A stretch of 64,000 nt of DNA from Stratiolaelaps scimitus (GCA_019614645.1 JABWDB010000005.1:5426001-5490000); one strand, 5' to 3'. Positions 39,101-53,400 are shown, numbered from the stretch's first letter. The notes: generated by a model from the sequence alone, not told the origin. Translations and numbers: made by a program.

Positions 39101-42100
39101 GGGGGGGGGTAGCAGCACAACCTAGAGGCATAATGGAGGTGTACTCTAATAGCGATACAGCGTTCGCACGTCGGGGGCGATCTATTATAGTCTCGCAATA
39201 GGGCGGCAATAGCCTGCACCGTCTCGACGGCGACTCTTTCCAAACGGCGCTGCAGCGGCCCTTTCGCCCCGTTGGTAAGTCGTCTCATCCTGAGCTCCGA
39301 CCGACCTGCTGCTCACAGGCAGCGAGAGCGTTGACGGAGTCTGCACTGCAGAGCACTTGAGGCGCCAACGCGGGCTTGTGTTAGCAGGACACCGATGTAG
39401 CGTTGTGACGCAGATAAGAGCAAGATGAGCCAACGAAACGCACTAACTCATTCAGTCACTGCTCAGATAGACACATGGACGATATACAGGTCCGTCGAAC
39501 GATGGCGATGTTGCACAATCCCGCATAAATATCCCCATTGTCTCGCAAGATCTACGCATCTGGTACGGTCTACCTCCGCCGTATCCCACAGCGTCTCGTC
39601 GGGTGGTCAACGTGGCAGAGTGAGAGAGGAAGGCCAACCTGGTCATATCTCATTTGCTGGACTAGTGCGTCCCGTGGCGATCTGCGACTGGGTTAATTGA
39701 GTTCGAGCTTTCGGAGAGCTGCAATTGTTGCAGTGCGAAATTGCCGAGGAATGATCACTGGTGAAGGGTGGCGAGGTTGATTTTGAGCTGAGTTGGAGCA
39801 CTCAACTGGAGAACAAGTGCGCACGCGATTGAAAACGGGCCAACGCTATTGTAAAAGGTGTTGAGGGGCTATATTGGACATCAACAAAAAAAAGCTTCGA
39901 TAACCCTCGAACGAGCGTTGGAACTTGGCACTTGGAATCTGCCCGATTCATAGGCACTTGGTATTTGCCCGGTTCGTACTTGAGTCAGCTGCGTACAGGT
40001 AATCCGTGCTGGTTCAGTTTCATGGAACAAACATGAATCCAGAAGCTGAGGCATCATTTAGTGCTGGAAATATGCGCGCCCGTGATCAATATTTTTGTTT
40101 CCTGAAGGCGCGGGCCCGAACGAAATTCATCGAAAAATTCTGAATATGTTGATAGGGAGGCCTTCATCCGGCAAAGCACGAACTACTTGAGTAATCGGTT
40201 GCGGAGGGGTGGATGGACCAACGTTGGAGACCACAGACGAGGTGATTTCACTTCAGGACATCTCAAACGATCGAACGAGTTAAGACAATTATCGCAGCCT
40301 TTGAGCAAACTAGTGGTTGGACTATCACCTCTTTGTCGGTTATGGACGTTAACTGCAATTGATATTTCGACGTCAAGGCAACCCCATATTTCGAGCTCTT
40401 GAAACGACCCATGAATATATCGAAAGCCCGTGGCGTGGTTTTTCAACGACAATGAAAAGCTTCACGTACGGCTGCAATAACGATCTGGATGGAGGCCAAC
40501 GATATCGATCGATGGATTCAACCAACATATTCTCCAGATTCTCTCCACCTCCTGTGATTGTAGTTGTTTCCAAGCGTTGGACATGGGCAGCTCGTCGTGT
40601 ACATGCAAACATCGATTTGCTTCGGGACGCTATCGGCAACAAAATTAGGTACGGCCCGCAAAGCCATTGAGAAGTTCCCAGAGCACTGGCGTCAATAATG
40701 AAGGAGAGTGATATTGCCTTTGATATTAACAAAAAAAAATCATCTTATTTCTTTCTCCTTACCTTTTATTTCTTCAGAAGCGAGCAAAGCTTCTTCGAAA
40801 AAATATCAACGAATGCCGGCCTAATATTTTATTAACAATAGATAAATAAATCTCGGTGTGCGTTCAAATATATATGACGGCAGCATGTCCTCATTCATCT
40901 CAATCGTTTTCTTTCCTCTGGTAGGTACCTGTTTGAGGAGGTAGCCCGTCGTATCGAGCAGACTCCGTGGGCACTTGAGGTTACTGAGGACCTGTCGAAC
41001 ATCCAAATCTGCTGGAAGACCTACCGTGGCGGCAGCCACTGGGCCTCGAAGCGTGTCTAGTGGCATGACGAGGCTATCGAAAAAGCGTTGTCGATGCCAA
41101 AAGCGATGATCCCCTCAAGCTTTCACTCTCTCTCTCTCACAGACAGACAGACCACACACACACGCACGCACCCTCTTGCCAAACTCTATTTCCGTCAACA
41201 CCGCACAGAGTCAATACAATATACAAGTGTATCAACAGAATCACCACACCGCAATAGTAATCCACGTCAGCGTCAAGGCACGGTACGCACTCTGCGCCGA
41301 CATTCTCCGTAGTTTTCCCACTGGACAAAGGCACAAATTCACAGGAAGGCTTCGCATGTCGCCGAGGACACCATATCCAACGCGGCCGGGAGACAGAGCG
41401 AACGAACACCACGTTCGCACTGGTATTATCCTACACGTTGGTGAGAGTGCTACGTCACCACTGACGCATGGGTTAACAGCTCCTCACCGAATCGTATTCC
41501 ATAGCACAGAGGCGAGCGATATTCGCTGGGTCTTTGAGCGTTTTTTCTTCTGTTGTACGTAGCATAGGTGTTGGCAACACGGGCTTTAGCAACGTCGAAC
41601 ACCACCAGAGATGTAACAATCTTCTGCTAGATTTGCCAACATCACCTCGCCTTGTATTGAACTTGTTCGTGTCTGGCCGCATGGTCAACTGCTGTCGCCG
41701 TATAGTGGTGACAACCGATGGGTCACCTACCGTGAGGCTAACACATTAGATGAAGGCGTTTGCCTGTGTCAAGGGCCAATAGGTGAGCACCTGAACTTCA
41801 CGCTGGAGCCTCCGTATCATTGGCCGTATGATGTGCACTGCTCAATCTGGATCTCGATGTGCGCAGGCTAAAGAGACTCGCTGTTTACAGCCGCCAATAA
41901 CCGCGTTGTCAGCAGCAGGTGACTGCTTTGCCCGTGACGAGGCTGAACAGCAAGCGGGAATCAATCGGTGCAAGTCAGCGCGTCCAATCTGCCCAGTTAT
42001 TCACTTCGATGGCGAAGTCATCTACTTCTTCGATGTCGCCTCCTTGGTTGACCCGGTTCGGGCACTCGGTTCGCGCGCTCATATAGCGAAACACCGTACT

Positions 42101-45100
42101 GGTAACGTTTGTCTGCCTTCTGCTGTTGGCTTCCCCCTCTACCGGGAGGATCTCTGTGGCCGAGGCGCGGCGTACTGCGTCCACCTGACGCCCGCCTCCA
42201 CTCGACTACTCACAACAGTCATCAGATGTGTCTCGATCGTATCATTTCGTCCAGCGTCGCCCTTGCTTGCAACGCGTTCACTACACACTGTGTCGTCTTC
42301 TGGGCCGCGTTCTGCGTCGCCGCACATACACGAGCACAGCAGAGGAGATCAGAGCGCCGTTGCGGAGACAGGGAGCAGCAGTCCGTCCTGCTAAAGCAGA
42401 ACAAGCGTCGTTGGCAGCGCTCTGACACCGTCACCGCGGGCTGCTTTTCCAGCTAAGGCGCTGGGTAGGACGCCGGAGAGCACTAACGCTCTCCGGCGCG
42501 GCGGGGCTCTTCCCCAGTACAGCAGGGCTCCCTTTCCTCGACGTAAAAATCGGTCAGTCATTGGTTTTTGTCCTGAGACACACTAAGGCTACATACAGCC
42601 GCCGTCGCCGCCGCCGCCGCCACAGCAGCAGCGGTGGCGCCGACGGCACGGGCATAGCCACGGCCAGCAGGAACTAAGCAGCAGAGGAAGAAGCAAGTAG
42701 GGATGCCGCCAGCCAGCAAAGAGTCTCATAGGCTGCTAGGCGGCTAGGCAGCAAGGCAGCGAGTCAGAGTGTTGTTATTTTTCCATATAGGTTTCGGGTG
42801 GTAGTGCTGCTGCTGCTGGTAGAGCCGCCCAGCAATCGTCCGACCCTCTGAAAACGGGGCTGCTGCTGCTGCCTTGGCCCGTCGTTCGCTTGCTCGACAG
42901 ACCGACGGACCGACCGGTGCCGCTGCCGACGACCGCGGTGCCAGCACGGAGAGAAGACGGAGGCATTTTTTAGCCATTTTTTTTGGGTAGTAGCCAGGGA
43001 GGGATAAAAGGGGCAAAGTGCGGGCTGGGGCGGGGAGGTGTAGGAAGAGAAGGACGGTGGCGATGATGCTGCTGCTGCTGCTGGCGGTAGTAGTAGTCGT
43101 GGTGGTGGTGGTGGTAGATGGGAGGATGAGAGCCGACGCGTCCGAGCCCGAACACCGAGCCGGGGCCTCTGGCCACCCGACAGAGAAGCAGCTCAGAGCG
43201 CAAATGATCGGCGTGGGCGCGGGCGCCAACGCAGCGCGTAGCAGCAGCAGCAGCAGTCAGCTAACAGCGGGCGCCGGGCAAGCAAGCAAGCCGACAGACA
43301 GACAGACGGGCGTACAGGATGGCAGTGCACCGAAAAAACGCCCCCCCATCCCCACCCCACTTCCACATCCCCACACCACCCCAGGCCGCGTTTCGCGGGG
43401 GCAGAACAGCTGAGCGATGGCTCGCTCGCTCGCTCGCTGGCTGGCTCAATGCGCGGGCACCGGGTTAGGCCGCCGCCGCCTGCCCGGCTAACGGATAAAA
43501 AAGGCCCTCATGCCTCTCCGTCTCAGCCTCTACTACCAGCACCGTTGTCCCCCTCCCCTCTAACGCTCCCTCCGTGCAACTCACCCGGACGGACCATCGC
43601 CCGCCTGCACGGCCCGCGGCTCCTCTGTTTCTCTTGCATTTTTTCCTCTCCGTCGTCTCGTTCTACCGTTCGTCGTGCGTTCTCACCGCTCACTTGCACC
43701 AGCCCAGCCATCTCCCTCTCCCTCTCTCTCTTTCTCGCTATCTATCCATTCCTCTGTGTCGTTTTCCCTCTAATATGTTTTTATTTATGTAGAAAAGTAT
43801 ATAAAGTAGATGTTTTTGCGGAGACCCTACTCGCCATCGGGCTCGGCGCGCGGCCGACGCCTAGGCAACGCGCTCTGGCGCTCCGGTGCTTCGACCGAAT
43901 GGCGGCCGTGGCGCTGGTAGTAGCGGTGGTGGTGGTGTCCATGTGAAGTCGTGGTCTTGGCGGCGGTGGCGGCGGCCGCGTCGTCTTTAGGCTCTGCTAC
44001 TTCGGCCGCTGCTGCCGTTACCCGGCGCGACCACCAGCCATGAGCTATAAGCATACAGGCACACACCCATACATTCAACATACATAGATACGTATCACTA
44101 CATATGCATATACACACACACACACACACACAACTGCTCTAGCCGACCGAGCGGTGTCCTGGACGGCGCGTGGACTCTCTCGTGGCTGGCGCTCTCGCTA
44201 GTCAGGCGACTTTCAGGCGACTCCAGGGAAAAACCAGGGAACCAGATCGAAGACACGGCTGAGCCCAGCCAGGAAGATTCATGGTCCCTACTTCATTATA
44301 CACACACACACAGATATGTATATATATATATATATACATGTAGGTAATACGTATAACCAGAACGATCGACTCGAATAACAGTTAACTAACCAGCTAGCTA
44401 ACTGAAAGCTTCGTTCGATAGGGCATTTGAACTCATTTGAGATTGTTTCAGCTGCAGCTAATAAGAATAATAATGTCTCGTAATGTGTTGTTGTTTCTAT
44501 GTGGCCTACCTAACAAACGTGAAGCAAACCGCCGGGTTTGCTCAGGCTCATTAAATCTATATATATATATGCTGTCTGTGTCACTGATGGATTCGTAACG
44601 TAACGTATACTGATAAGAGAGATCTCAAAATCGTTTTGTTTTTGTTTATTCCTTCGGATTGGTAGTGATCAATAATACCCCTCGGGTTCCGAGAGAATCA
44701 GACGTTTCTGCCAGCAGCACCCTACCACCTCGGTGCTGTCATCTATGCCATGAATTATCCACAAAAAAACGAAAATCATACACTTACCTGGGGGCACATT
44801 TTACAGCCATATTTCCGGGGGTTTGCTGATGCCGCCCCCGTGTTGAGGGGTCCCGCTTTCGCAAGCGGTGGCCCAACGAGCAGCATGTTAGACATGTTGT
44901 GCCCGTTCGTATGCTGTGCTTGACCCAACGCCCGAGCCCCCGCCGGACTGAGAACGCCCCCAGCGCCATACATCGCGTTCACGTTTGCAACGTTAGCCAC
45001 GTTGGGCGCCGTGGGGGCGAGGGGTGCAAGAGGCGCCAGCGGGGGTAGTTGCGGCTCCAAAGGCCGACCATCTTCCGCCAGGCTCGCCGAGTGACCTAAA

Positions 45101-47339
45101 CAGGATATCACCAACAAACAGAGAGCAAGAGAGAGAGAGAGAGAGAGATGGGTACACAGGACCGGACAGAAGAGAAATTGAGCACGTTAGTAATACTGTT
45201 GAACTGCCGAGCACCACTCTCGTGGACATTACCACTGCTGTAATACAATCATGCGTGTTGATCTATCTGCGGGTGTGGTTCGATTGTCCGCGACGACTTT
45301 CGACTGACTCCATCTAGTCGACTTGGTGGAACTATTGCCAAGGCCTCGAACGACCACTCGAACTCGATCACCAGCCACTGATCATCCCCCAAAAGTGTAA
45401 ATATATAAAGCACTAACTGAAACGCTGATGATTTGTTGACACAGACATTGCCGCAGACTTCGTGCTTCTTCTAGCCCCTGTCTGCTGTGTTAAATAAAGC
45501 GTATTATGTCGTATCAGATAGTGTACCTCGGGTGAGCTGTGCGTCAGACAGACTGGCCGGCTCGTCCGTGAGTGTATCGGAGAAAGTGACCAGGGTATGC
45601 AAATTAATGTTGTCATTTTTATTTAGACAGGAGGAAAAAATGAAGAACTTGGAAGACAAAAATGAAAAAGAGAAACGGTACGACACATAAGTATTGTTTA
45701 TTCATAACGTTCTCGATATTCACGGCAGCTTCTATTAACACGAGTCGTTCCTGCTAACAGTTGCTACCGACATCGGTGTACAGGCCTGGTAAGCACCCTA
45801 CGCAATAGGTGACGTGTAGACGTTCGTTAATCTCTTGTAGTTCAAATGTTATATATACTTCTCTCTAAAGTCAATATTTATCCATCAGGTTGCACAGATT
45901 CCTACGTATGAGCGACATATCACGAATAAATGGACACCATCCAGCGGACAATTAGTGAAATTGGCAAATCGAGTATATTCGAGCGCGCGCTTACATATGC
46001 ACACACACACAGTTAGAAAGACACAGCCGACAACAGACCAAGACGGAACCGAATTTCCTTCGTGGCAGATGAAGATTCACACAACAACTCGCAGCGTTGA
46101 GCCCTCTACTCACCCATTTCAAGGCCACCTCACCGTATGGGCTGAGGCAACGATTGAGAGTGTGGCTAAATCGCGGCTAGAGTAGCGGGCCGTTGAATTA
46201 AGACCGATTTCCTTTCGTCGATCAACGAGATATAGACAATCCGACGGCCCGATCCGCCGAACCGGCGCATTCATGCCGGGAATAGTTATAGCCTAACGAA
46301 CACACCATCAACTACGATGAGGAGGAAACCGGTTGTGAGATGGCCAACATCGCATATCCGGCCAAAACGTCGGTGGGGAACCAGAACAAACTGTGGCTGT
46401 CGTGTGCACGTACTGCCCATGTTCAATGTACTCACAATAGCTGAGAGATCAGATGATGATGCTGCTGCTACTACACTCAGATCACTCGGGGGGAGGGGGC
46501 GGGCTGTTTTGAACGTGGCAACCAACCAGAATTAGCATTGGATTTATGTGAATAAAAGACAACACAAACAAATCGAACACTCAATATCGAAACAGCAAAA
46601 AAAAGTTTGTGTCGTCTCGCGCGTGTTGTCCATCTGTGATACGCTCCAATAAAGAGATGCTACTGGCGTGGCGTGCGTGCTATGTATCAAGCCAGCATTC
46701 GAATGTGTGTGCTAACGCCTCGATTTTCGCTTGTTAAATCGTTCACTAAGCAATCATTCGTATGCTATTTTGAACCTGTTAAGCGTTGAACGTTGAAAGA
46801 TCACAATGATTTCGTGTGGAGAGAAAAAGTACTCTCGGTCTGCCGGCCAACGCTCGCCACTGTGACTAACCAGGCGGCAGGATATTGAAGCAAACGACCG
46901 CTGGTTAACAACAACAACAACAGCAACAACACCACAATCAAAACCCGTGGCCGCTTCGGCGCATATCGATATACAAGCATCATTGATCTTATTCAAACTA
47001 CCCAGGACACGAACAGGAATCGAAGTGCGACATTGTTCGCGAGGAGGAGAGAGATGGTGTGAGAGATTGGCACATCCGGGTTCTTAATGAAATGATTTAT
47101 AATAATACTGCGTGTTGCTTAGAAAGAGTAGCACTCTCCAAAAGAAGTAGCTATGCGAGTTGCCTCGTCTCGTACTGTTAGAAACCCAATGGATTAGTAT
47201 CGAACGATAATTATTACGGAACAATGATCAGTATACGGTGTGATCTGTTCTAATTTCTAGTTACGGGCGTTCATGCTGCTTTTGAAATCAATATGAAAAT
47301 AATCGTATATACGGTCAGCATATATATATATATATATTA

Positions 47340-47371
<32 letters not shown>

Positions 47372-47386
47372 CATATATATATATAC

Positions 47387-47462
<76 letters not shown>

Positions 47463-50400
47463 ATGGTTGAAGTATGGATTTCATTCCGAAACTTCAAAAT
47501 CACTTTAATCGAATATTGTCGTTCTGCTTCGCCGGATCATCATTCGTCTCGCGCTACACACGATTCTAGGACAATCGTACACCCCGCCACCTATATCCTC
47601 AACAGGTTTAACGCTTCATAGTCCGTTCACCGTTCATATGTAACATTACATATATACATATATATATATTATTGTTTCGCTTGTAGTTTCGGTGCACAAG
47701 CAACGAATGTGATGCCGACCCGTCCAGGGTGGTACATCTATCGAACCTCTTGTATGAGCAATAATATTGATAAAGGCAATAAATCAAATTAACAGAGCAA
47801 CTGGACATATCTCTACCGGATCTTGCATATATTTAGCGGATCGCTGAGCCCCGGAGAACTCTTGGCGAGGAAACTGGCCGCCAAGCGAACTGTTGTGCCT
47901 TCCCGTCGCACACGTGGTTCGTTTGGCTCTACCTCTATAGGCAGTGCTGCCCGCGGCCATCGGAGCAACAACGGCACAGACTTCGAGCCCCAACCTCCCC
48001 CCGCCAACCGCAGAGTGGGTAGACGCGATATCAGATATTCATCGGCTAATGGCCAAATGAAAGTGAAAGCATATCGCCTATTGCTCGATCGGAAGATTGT
48101 ATATCTTCTGAACTACAAAAATCATATATATATATATATATACATATAGGCTGTTCGGAAAGTTAAAGTCGCAATTGCTGTGAAGGTATGTATTTGTATA
48201 AAATGAGAAGTCAATGAATGGGTTACTATCGACATCGACACACATTGGTTTGTCTCTTGTAGGATTGCGCAACTTTTCAAACAGCCTGTATATCTACGTA
48301 CAAAATGTGGCACTCTCGAATTCGACACATTATGGTCGATTTCATGTAACCACAAGGGTGTATTTTGAGAGTTCTGCGTGAATATTTCATCACCAAGTAA
48401 GATGATAAATTCAGGTCGTCAGCCGTCGTCGTGCAAATTGAATTGCACAATAATAATAGTAATAGGTATCACGCTCGGTCGTAGTTGTATTCGAATTCGT
48501 CTGAGACAACCTTGAATGAACACATAGAGACTGTCAGCTGAAAAAGATATCCTGCTTGGCCCTATCATCACCGAAAAATATTAACAAAAGGCTAGATATC
48601 GATATTTTGTATCTTTCATACTTCTCGTCACCTAGGCGTAGAGTTGAGCGTTGTCAGGGTCCCCCGGCTACCACAAGTTAGCGAACGCTGCGAGTTATTA
48701 CGTTAATTGTCAGCTGGTTTCGATGGTCCCCGAGATTGGCCACGCTAAAATGAAAACTGCCACAAGTCTAGCGAACTCTGGGCCATCAAATCCTTAGCTG
48801 GCAATGTAGAATGAACCTCCGGCTTGCAGCCACATCGGCCCCACGATGGTAGACAGTGTTCGCGGGACAATCAGTGAACGCGTACGAAGTCAAGCTGATA
48901 CCCATAGCGTGAGCGAGCTGGGTCTGGCATAATTTGGCAGCCATATACGGCATTTACGAAATGTGTGCTATTAGCCTAGTTGTTTCGCAAGCGGTCACCT
49001 CGTCGGACCTCTTGCGCGACGGAAGTTCGGCGACAATCGCGTTGTCAGATGTTTTCTGACAGGTTTTACCCCCCGGGTTTGATGTCTTGATTGCTCGCCT
49101 GGACGTTCCCTCGTGATCTCAGCTGTGCTACCCAGCACCCTGCAGTTTCATAGGCGAATCGAACTATGTCACCAGGGGGACACTAACTGATCCGGGGGAT
49201 CCCCGGCAGTCGGTGACAGTCGGAAAATATGTGGATAGCTGCAAGCTGATGCAAGTCAACGTATCGAACAAGAGAACATAAACAGCAGTGATGCTCGAAG
49301 AATATTGTCCTGGTCGCGCACGGCCGGCCGAGCCGAGCCAGCCCACGTTGTTGTCGTCGTACTCGAAGCCAACAGCATCCAACTGGCCAGCGGCTCATCC
49401 GCGGTTCACCGTACATCGTATGTACATTGGTGTTGAGAGAGTTCTGAGTGCCGAGAGACAATCGCCAAAAATCGCGCGCTTTCCCAAAATAACCAGTTTG
49501 TCTTAATAATAGCTACGGCTAGTAGCTAACGGGCAGGGCAGTGCCTGGTCAGCGGACGGAGCTCCTCGAGCGGTTCCCTACAACGTTCCCTACGAAGCTC
49601 GTCTTCGCAACTGTAGCCAATGGGAGACCGTACAGCAGAGGGAAAAGATTACGGCTGGGGAGGTTGGTTCGGCCACCCCAGACCACCCTCAAATGGCCTT
49701 CTGGTTTCCCCACAGGATGGCTGCGATGCGGTACCGATGGGGGGGGGGGCTTTCTAGTGGCCGCCAACAGCATGCGTCGGCTAGTGCACTCATTACCAGC
49801 AATGCAACGAGCGCGATCGGCACCGCCACCTTCCTCGCCGCCGGGAGAGAAACACCGCCGGTTATTTGGGGAGCGGAGCACGCAACGATGTGATCGCTCA
49901 GAGCGCACCCCCGCCTGCTAGTCAGTTAGGCAGCGAGCAAGTCGTGGGGACCTCCAAGAAGATGTCCGACTTCATCGGCCCGGCCCGGCCACTCCGCTCT
50001 CCCTGTGACGGTCCGGTGGCCTTCTAGACAACGGTATAGGTTCTCGAAAGGTAGCCTATGCGCCCGTGGAACTGAAGCAGCGCTAAGAAGCGTTCGGTCG
50101 TTGCGGGGGCGCGTCTCCTTATCGAATTTGGATGGCGGATCTCGAATCGTATTGTATTATATTGTATTATACAATCGATCACAGCATTATACAACATTAC
50201 TGGACTCACGGTAAATGAATAAAAAATGAATAATGGTAATAATAATAATACTACAAACTATGGATGTTCCGTTAATACTGGCCTATATGAACTACCGATG
50301 TTCTAGCGCAGTGAGACAATGTTCCATCGCTATTTATATCTAATGTGAACATTTTGCTACGGACCTCTCTCTCTCCTACGAAATCCTCATCTGCTACTTA

Positions 50401-53400
50401 CACAAAAAAAGGAAACCTATACGTGGTAGAAAATTGTCACGTTGGAAAAAAGGTCCAAGCATAAATGTGACGAGACCGAAGCTCACGGCAAAGTGTTCCC
50501 TGCCTGTCTAATTGCATTGTTAGTCATTGTGGACCGACCATAATTACGGGTTCACCCTTCACGTGTCGTGTAGACAATGTATTATTAAACGTCATCTTCC
50601 CTGTGAATTTTTGTGTGTTCGTGCGAGATTTATTTAATATTAATAATAATAATAATAATAAGCCGCCCCCATGTTAGGCCCTTTTAGATCTCTCAGAGAG
50701 AACTCTGCCGCATAACTGTACACGCCTCCGCGTGGTACCACATTTGACAGCAACAGGGACATACAAAATGCCGCGATCGTTGTTATTCCCCTTGTTCGCA
50801 GCGGTTCCCGTCGTCCGGGCTGTTCCATGTATTGTACAATAGCATCTGTTGCCGACGAAGCATCTCCGCGTCGAGCAACTCGCCGACGAGTTGAGCGCGC
50901 GAATGTGCTCGCATGTCTGTCCGTGTCTATGTGGGTGTGTTAGCCATGAACGAGTTAATTTTTGGGAGTGCGTTCGCAAGCAAGCTGTTCGCTTAGCATA
51001 GCAGCGGCTGCTGTGGCTGTACTGCTGATGATGATAGTGATGATGGTGGTGGCGGCGGCGGCAGCAGCAGCCCCCCCCTCGTCACGAGTTCGGCCAGCGC
51101 ATACAAACAGCTGTGTAGGTGCGTGAGTGCTCTAGGGGGCGCGCGCGGACTCCTCCGAATGAGTTTGCGAAAGGGATGGACTGTGGAGTGGCGTGGATTC
51201 TGGGGTTCGGGACGAAGGGCGGGGGGGGGGGGGGGGAGTCAGGGAGATACTGGAGGGTGAATCAGGGGTATCTGACCACATACATTAAGCCTCCGGTCGA
51301 CGACTGGCCTACGACGCACACTGACTGCAGTTGGCATACGCGTCACGGGTCAGACTGGCTGGCGGGTAGGGGGGCGGCCCTTGACACGAACGATACGGTG
51401 CCAACCAACAAAGTGCCGTGCCTTTGAGGCACTCGTCTTCGCGTTGAGTGGCCTGCCATGCATCGTCCAGCCTGACGAGCTCTCTTGAAACGGGACGAGC
51501 CGCTCCGCCATGTCTATGTTTATGTATTGTGGATAGCCTAACGGGGACCGCTCGCCGGGCTGGCGTGCCCCTTCTTGCAGAAACGACTGTAGTTTGTTGA
51601 GCTATCTTTTATAGACAGAGAGAGAGAGAGGGAGAGAGACTAGGAGAGACTCGCTATGCCAAGCGGCCCAATGTGAGCCCCGTGACCCTTTACCGCCCCT
51701 GAAATCTCGACACTGGCCGGGCCGGGTGTCTACGACCGCGGAGGCAGACGAGTATCACCCCCGATCCGCTGTGGCGTCGCTATCTGATGGAATGCTTTGG
51801 CAGAATGCTCGCCCAAGCGAACGTTGAAATTAGCACCACTGCGCGGACGCCTAGCAAATTAAATTACACTTGTCCTCCATTCGAAAGTAAATACATATAT
51901 TGCATCTTTGCGTGCGTTTGATTTGTAGGACCATACCAATGATACATGATAATTATCCGCGTTATTTTCAACCTTGGCCGTTGGCCCCTTATAGGAAACC
52001 TCACATTTTCTTTCTCTTGACCTTCCCTCCCACTGTACCATGCCCTAGATATATATATATCTCCTCTTTCTCTCGGCAAGACGAAGCTCCTAAAGGGGTC
52101 AGCATCGGCCACTTCGTCACTGGCACCACGTTAGCTTTTCTCTACCATCATGGCCCTTGTTTCATGGCTCACTGTGTTTCTTCCACTGTTTCTTGTGGAT
52201 TAGTTTTGAACTCATTTCACATGCTCTGAATAGAGTGTGCTACTAGTGGGCGCTTTGAGTGTCACTCCCTTCGGTCAGTGATCATCTTTTGGAGAACGCT
52301 GCTTCAGAACAGACAGCTACAGAGGTTTAGTTGCTAACTGAGTCTGCAGGTCTGCAACGAGGTTTGCCAGGAACGCTGCGATGAGACAACCACACTAGCA
52401 ACAACGCGGTAGAATGGTGAACAAAAAGGAACCTTTTAGACCTCCCAGTGACCCAGCTGCCCGGAGCGTTCAGGATTCTGAACCGGCTGGCCGTCAGACT
52501 CGACCTGGGCTCTACAACAGCAGGATTCCGTTCAGGGGACGGAAGTCCGCAGCAACCGAGCCGGTACTCCTGGCCATTGGCGCCTGGCAACCCGGCCTGC
52601 TCCATGCGCGAGGGAACCCTTCCCAGCGTAGGTTCAGATCCTGGTCTCCTGTCTAGCCGGCTGCCGGTTTGTGCTGCCGATGCAGCGCTGAGGCTACTGA
52701 CTGCTCCTATAGAGCTACAGGAGAGCCTATAGTACTGCTCGATCTGCTGCTGCCGTCGCCGTAGCCGCCGCCGCCTCATCGTCGTCGTTCACCCCGTTCA
52801 TGTCGCTGGCATCGGCTCGTTCCATAGCGTTAGACTGCTGGTTATGCATCCTCTGCGCTATCGGCGGCTCATTCCGCCGGCTTCTTTCTACCTCTTCTGC
52901 TGCTGCTGCTGCTGCTGCTGAGGCTGTTCTCTCAGCCGTCGGAAGCCCGGCGGCCAGACTGGTGCGTCCTGCTCTTTCTTCTCTTGCTCGCTTCTCTTCG
53001 CAAGCAGGCAGCTTTGCCTGCTGCTGCTGCTGCTGCTGGCGGCGAGATCTCCGTCAGCAGGGCCGCCGCCGCCGCCGCCACCGCCTTCGTCGCATTGGAG
53101 GGAGGGCAAAGAGTTGAACGGTTAGGCCTGGTTAGGGCGGACGGACGGGGAGACCATTGGGGCTGCACGAAGAAGCGGGAACGCGACCGGGATCAGGGAA
53201 AATGCAGGGAGCGACGGGGTTGGACTCATTGGATCCGCCTCGCCCCCAATCGCCCGAGGGGAGTGGGCCTTCGGGGATAACGAAACGAAGGCGGCAGCGG
53301 CGGCGGCGGCGGTGGCGGGAGCAGTAGCAGCAGCAGCGGAATCATCCGATGGAGGGGGCCGCCGGTGGGCTCTGAGCAGCGAAGAAGGGCTACGGGTCGC

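Larger units (their letters stand above)
25657..44787 (-). other. Intron 2 of the zinc-finger gene (about 19.1 kb, splits finger 1)
   Basis: The donor is GTAAGTG at 44787-44781 and the acceptor is TTTCGCAG ending at 25657. It contains GC-rich islands at about 26.6-27.1, 28.0-28.8, 30.6-32.4 and 42.4-44.2 kb, (CT)n and (GA)n arrays, a SINE fragment and several (TA)n arrays. The long open frames at 30600-31226 and 31322-31861 are Pro/Ser/Leu-rich translations of C+T-rich DNA and are not called as genes. Confidence 0.85.

Noticed and set aside
41828..42394. 188-codon plus-strand open frame
   Set aside because: GC-rich region with several overlapping open frames on both strands. No domain was recognised, and the Cys/Ser/Arg-rich composition fits chance.
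42744..43229. 161-codon minus-strand open frame with poly-Thr and poly-Ala
   Set aside because: It comes from CCA/ACC and GCA triplet repeats in a GC island and lies inside intron 2 with no splice-consistent evidence.
47257..47508. Open frames made of Tyr-Ile repeats
   Set aside because: Translation of the (TA)n array only.
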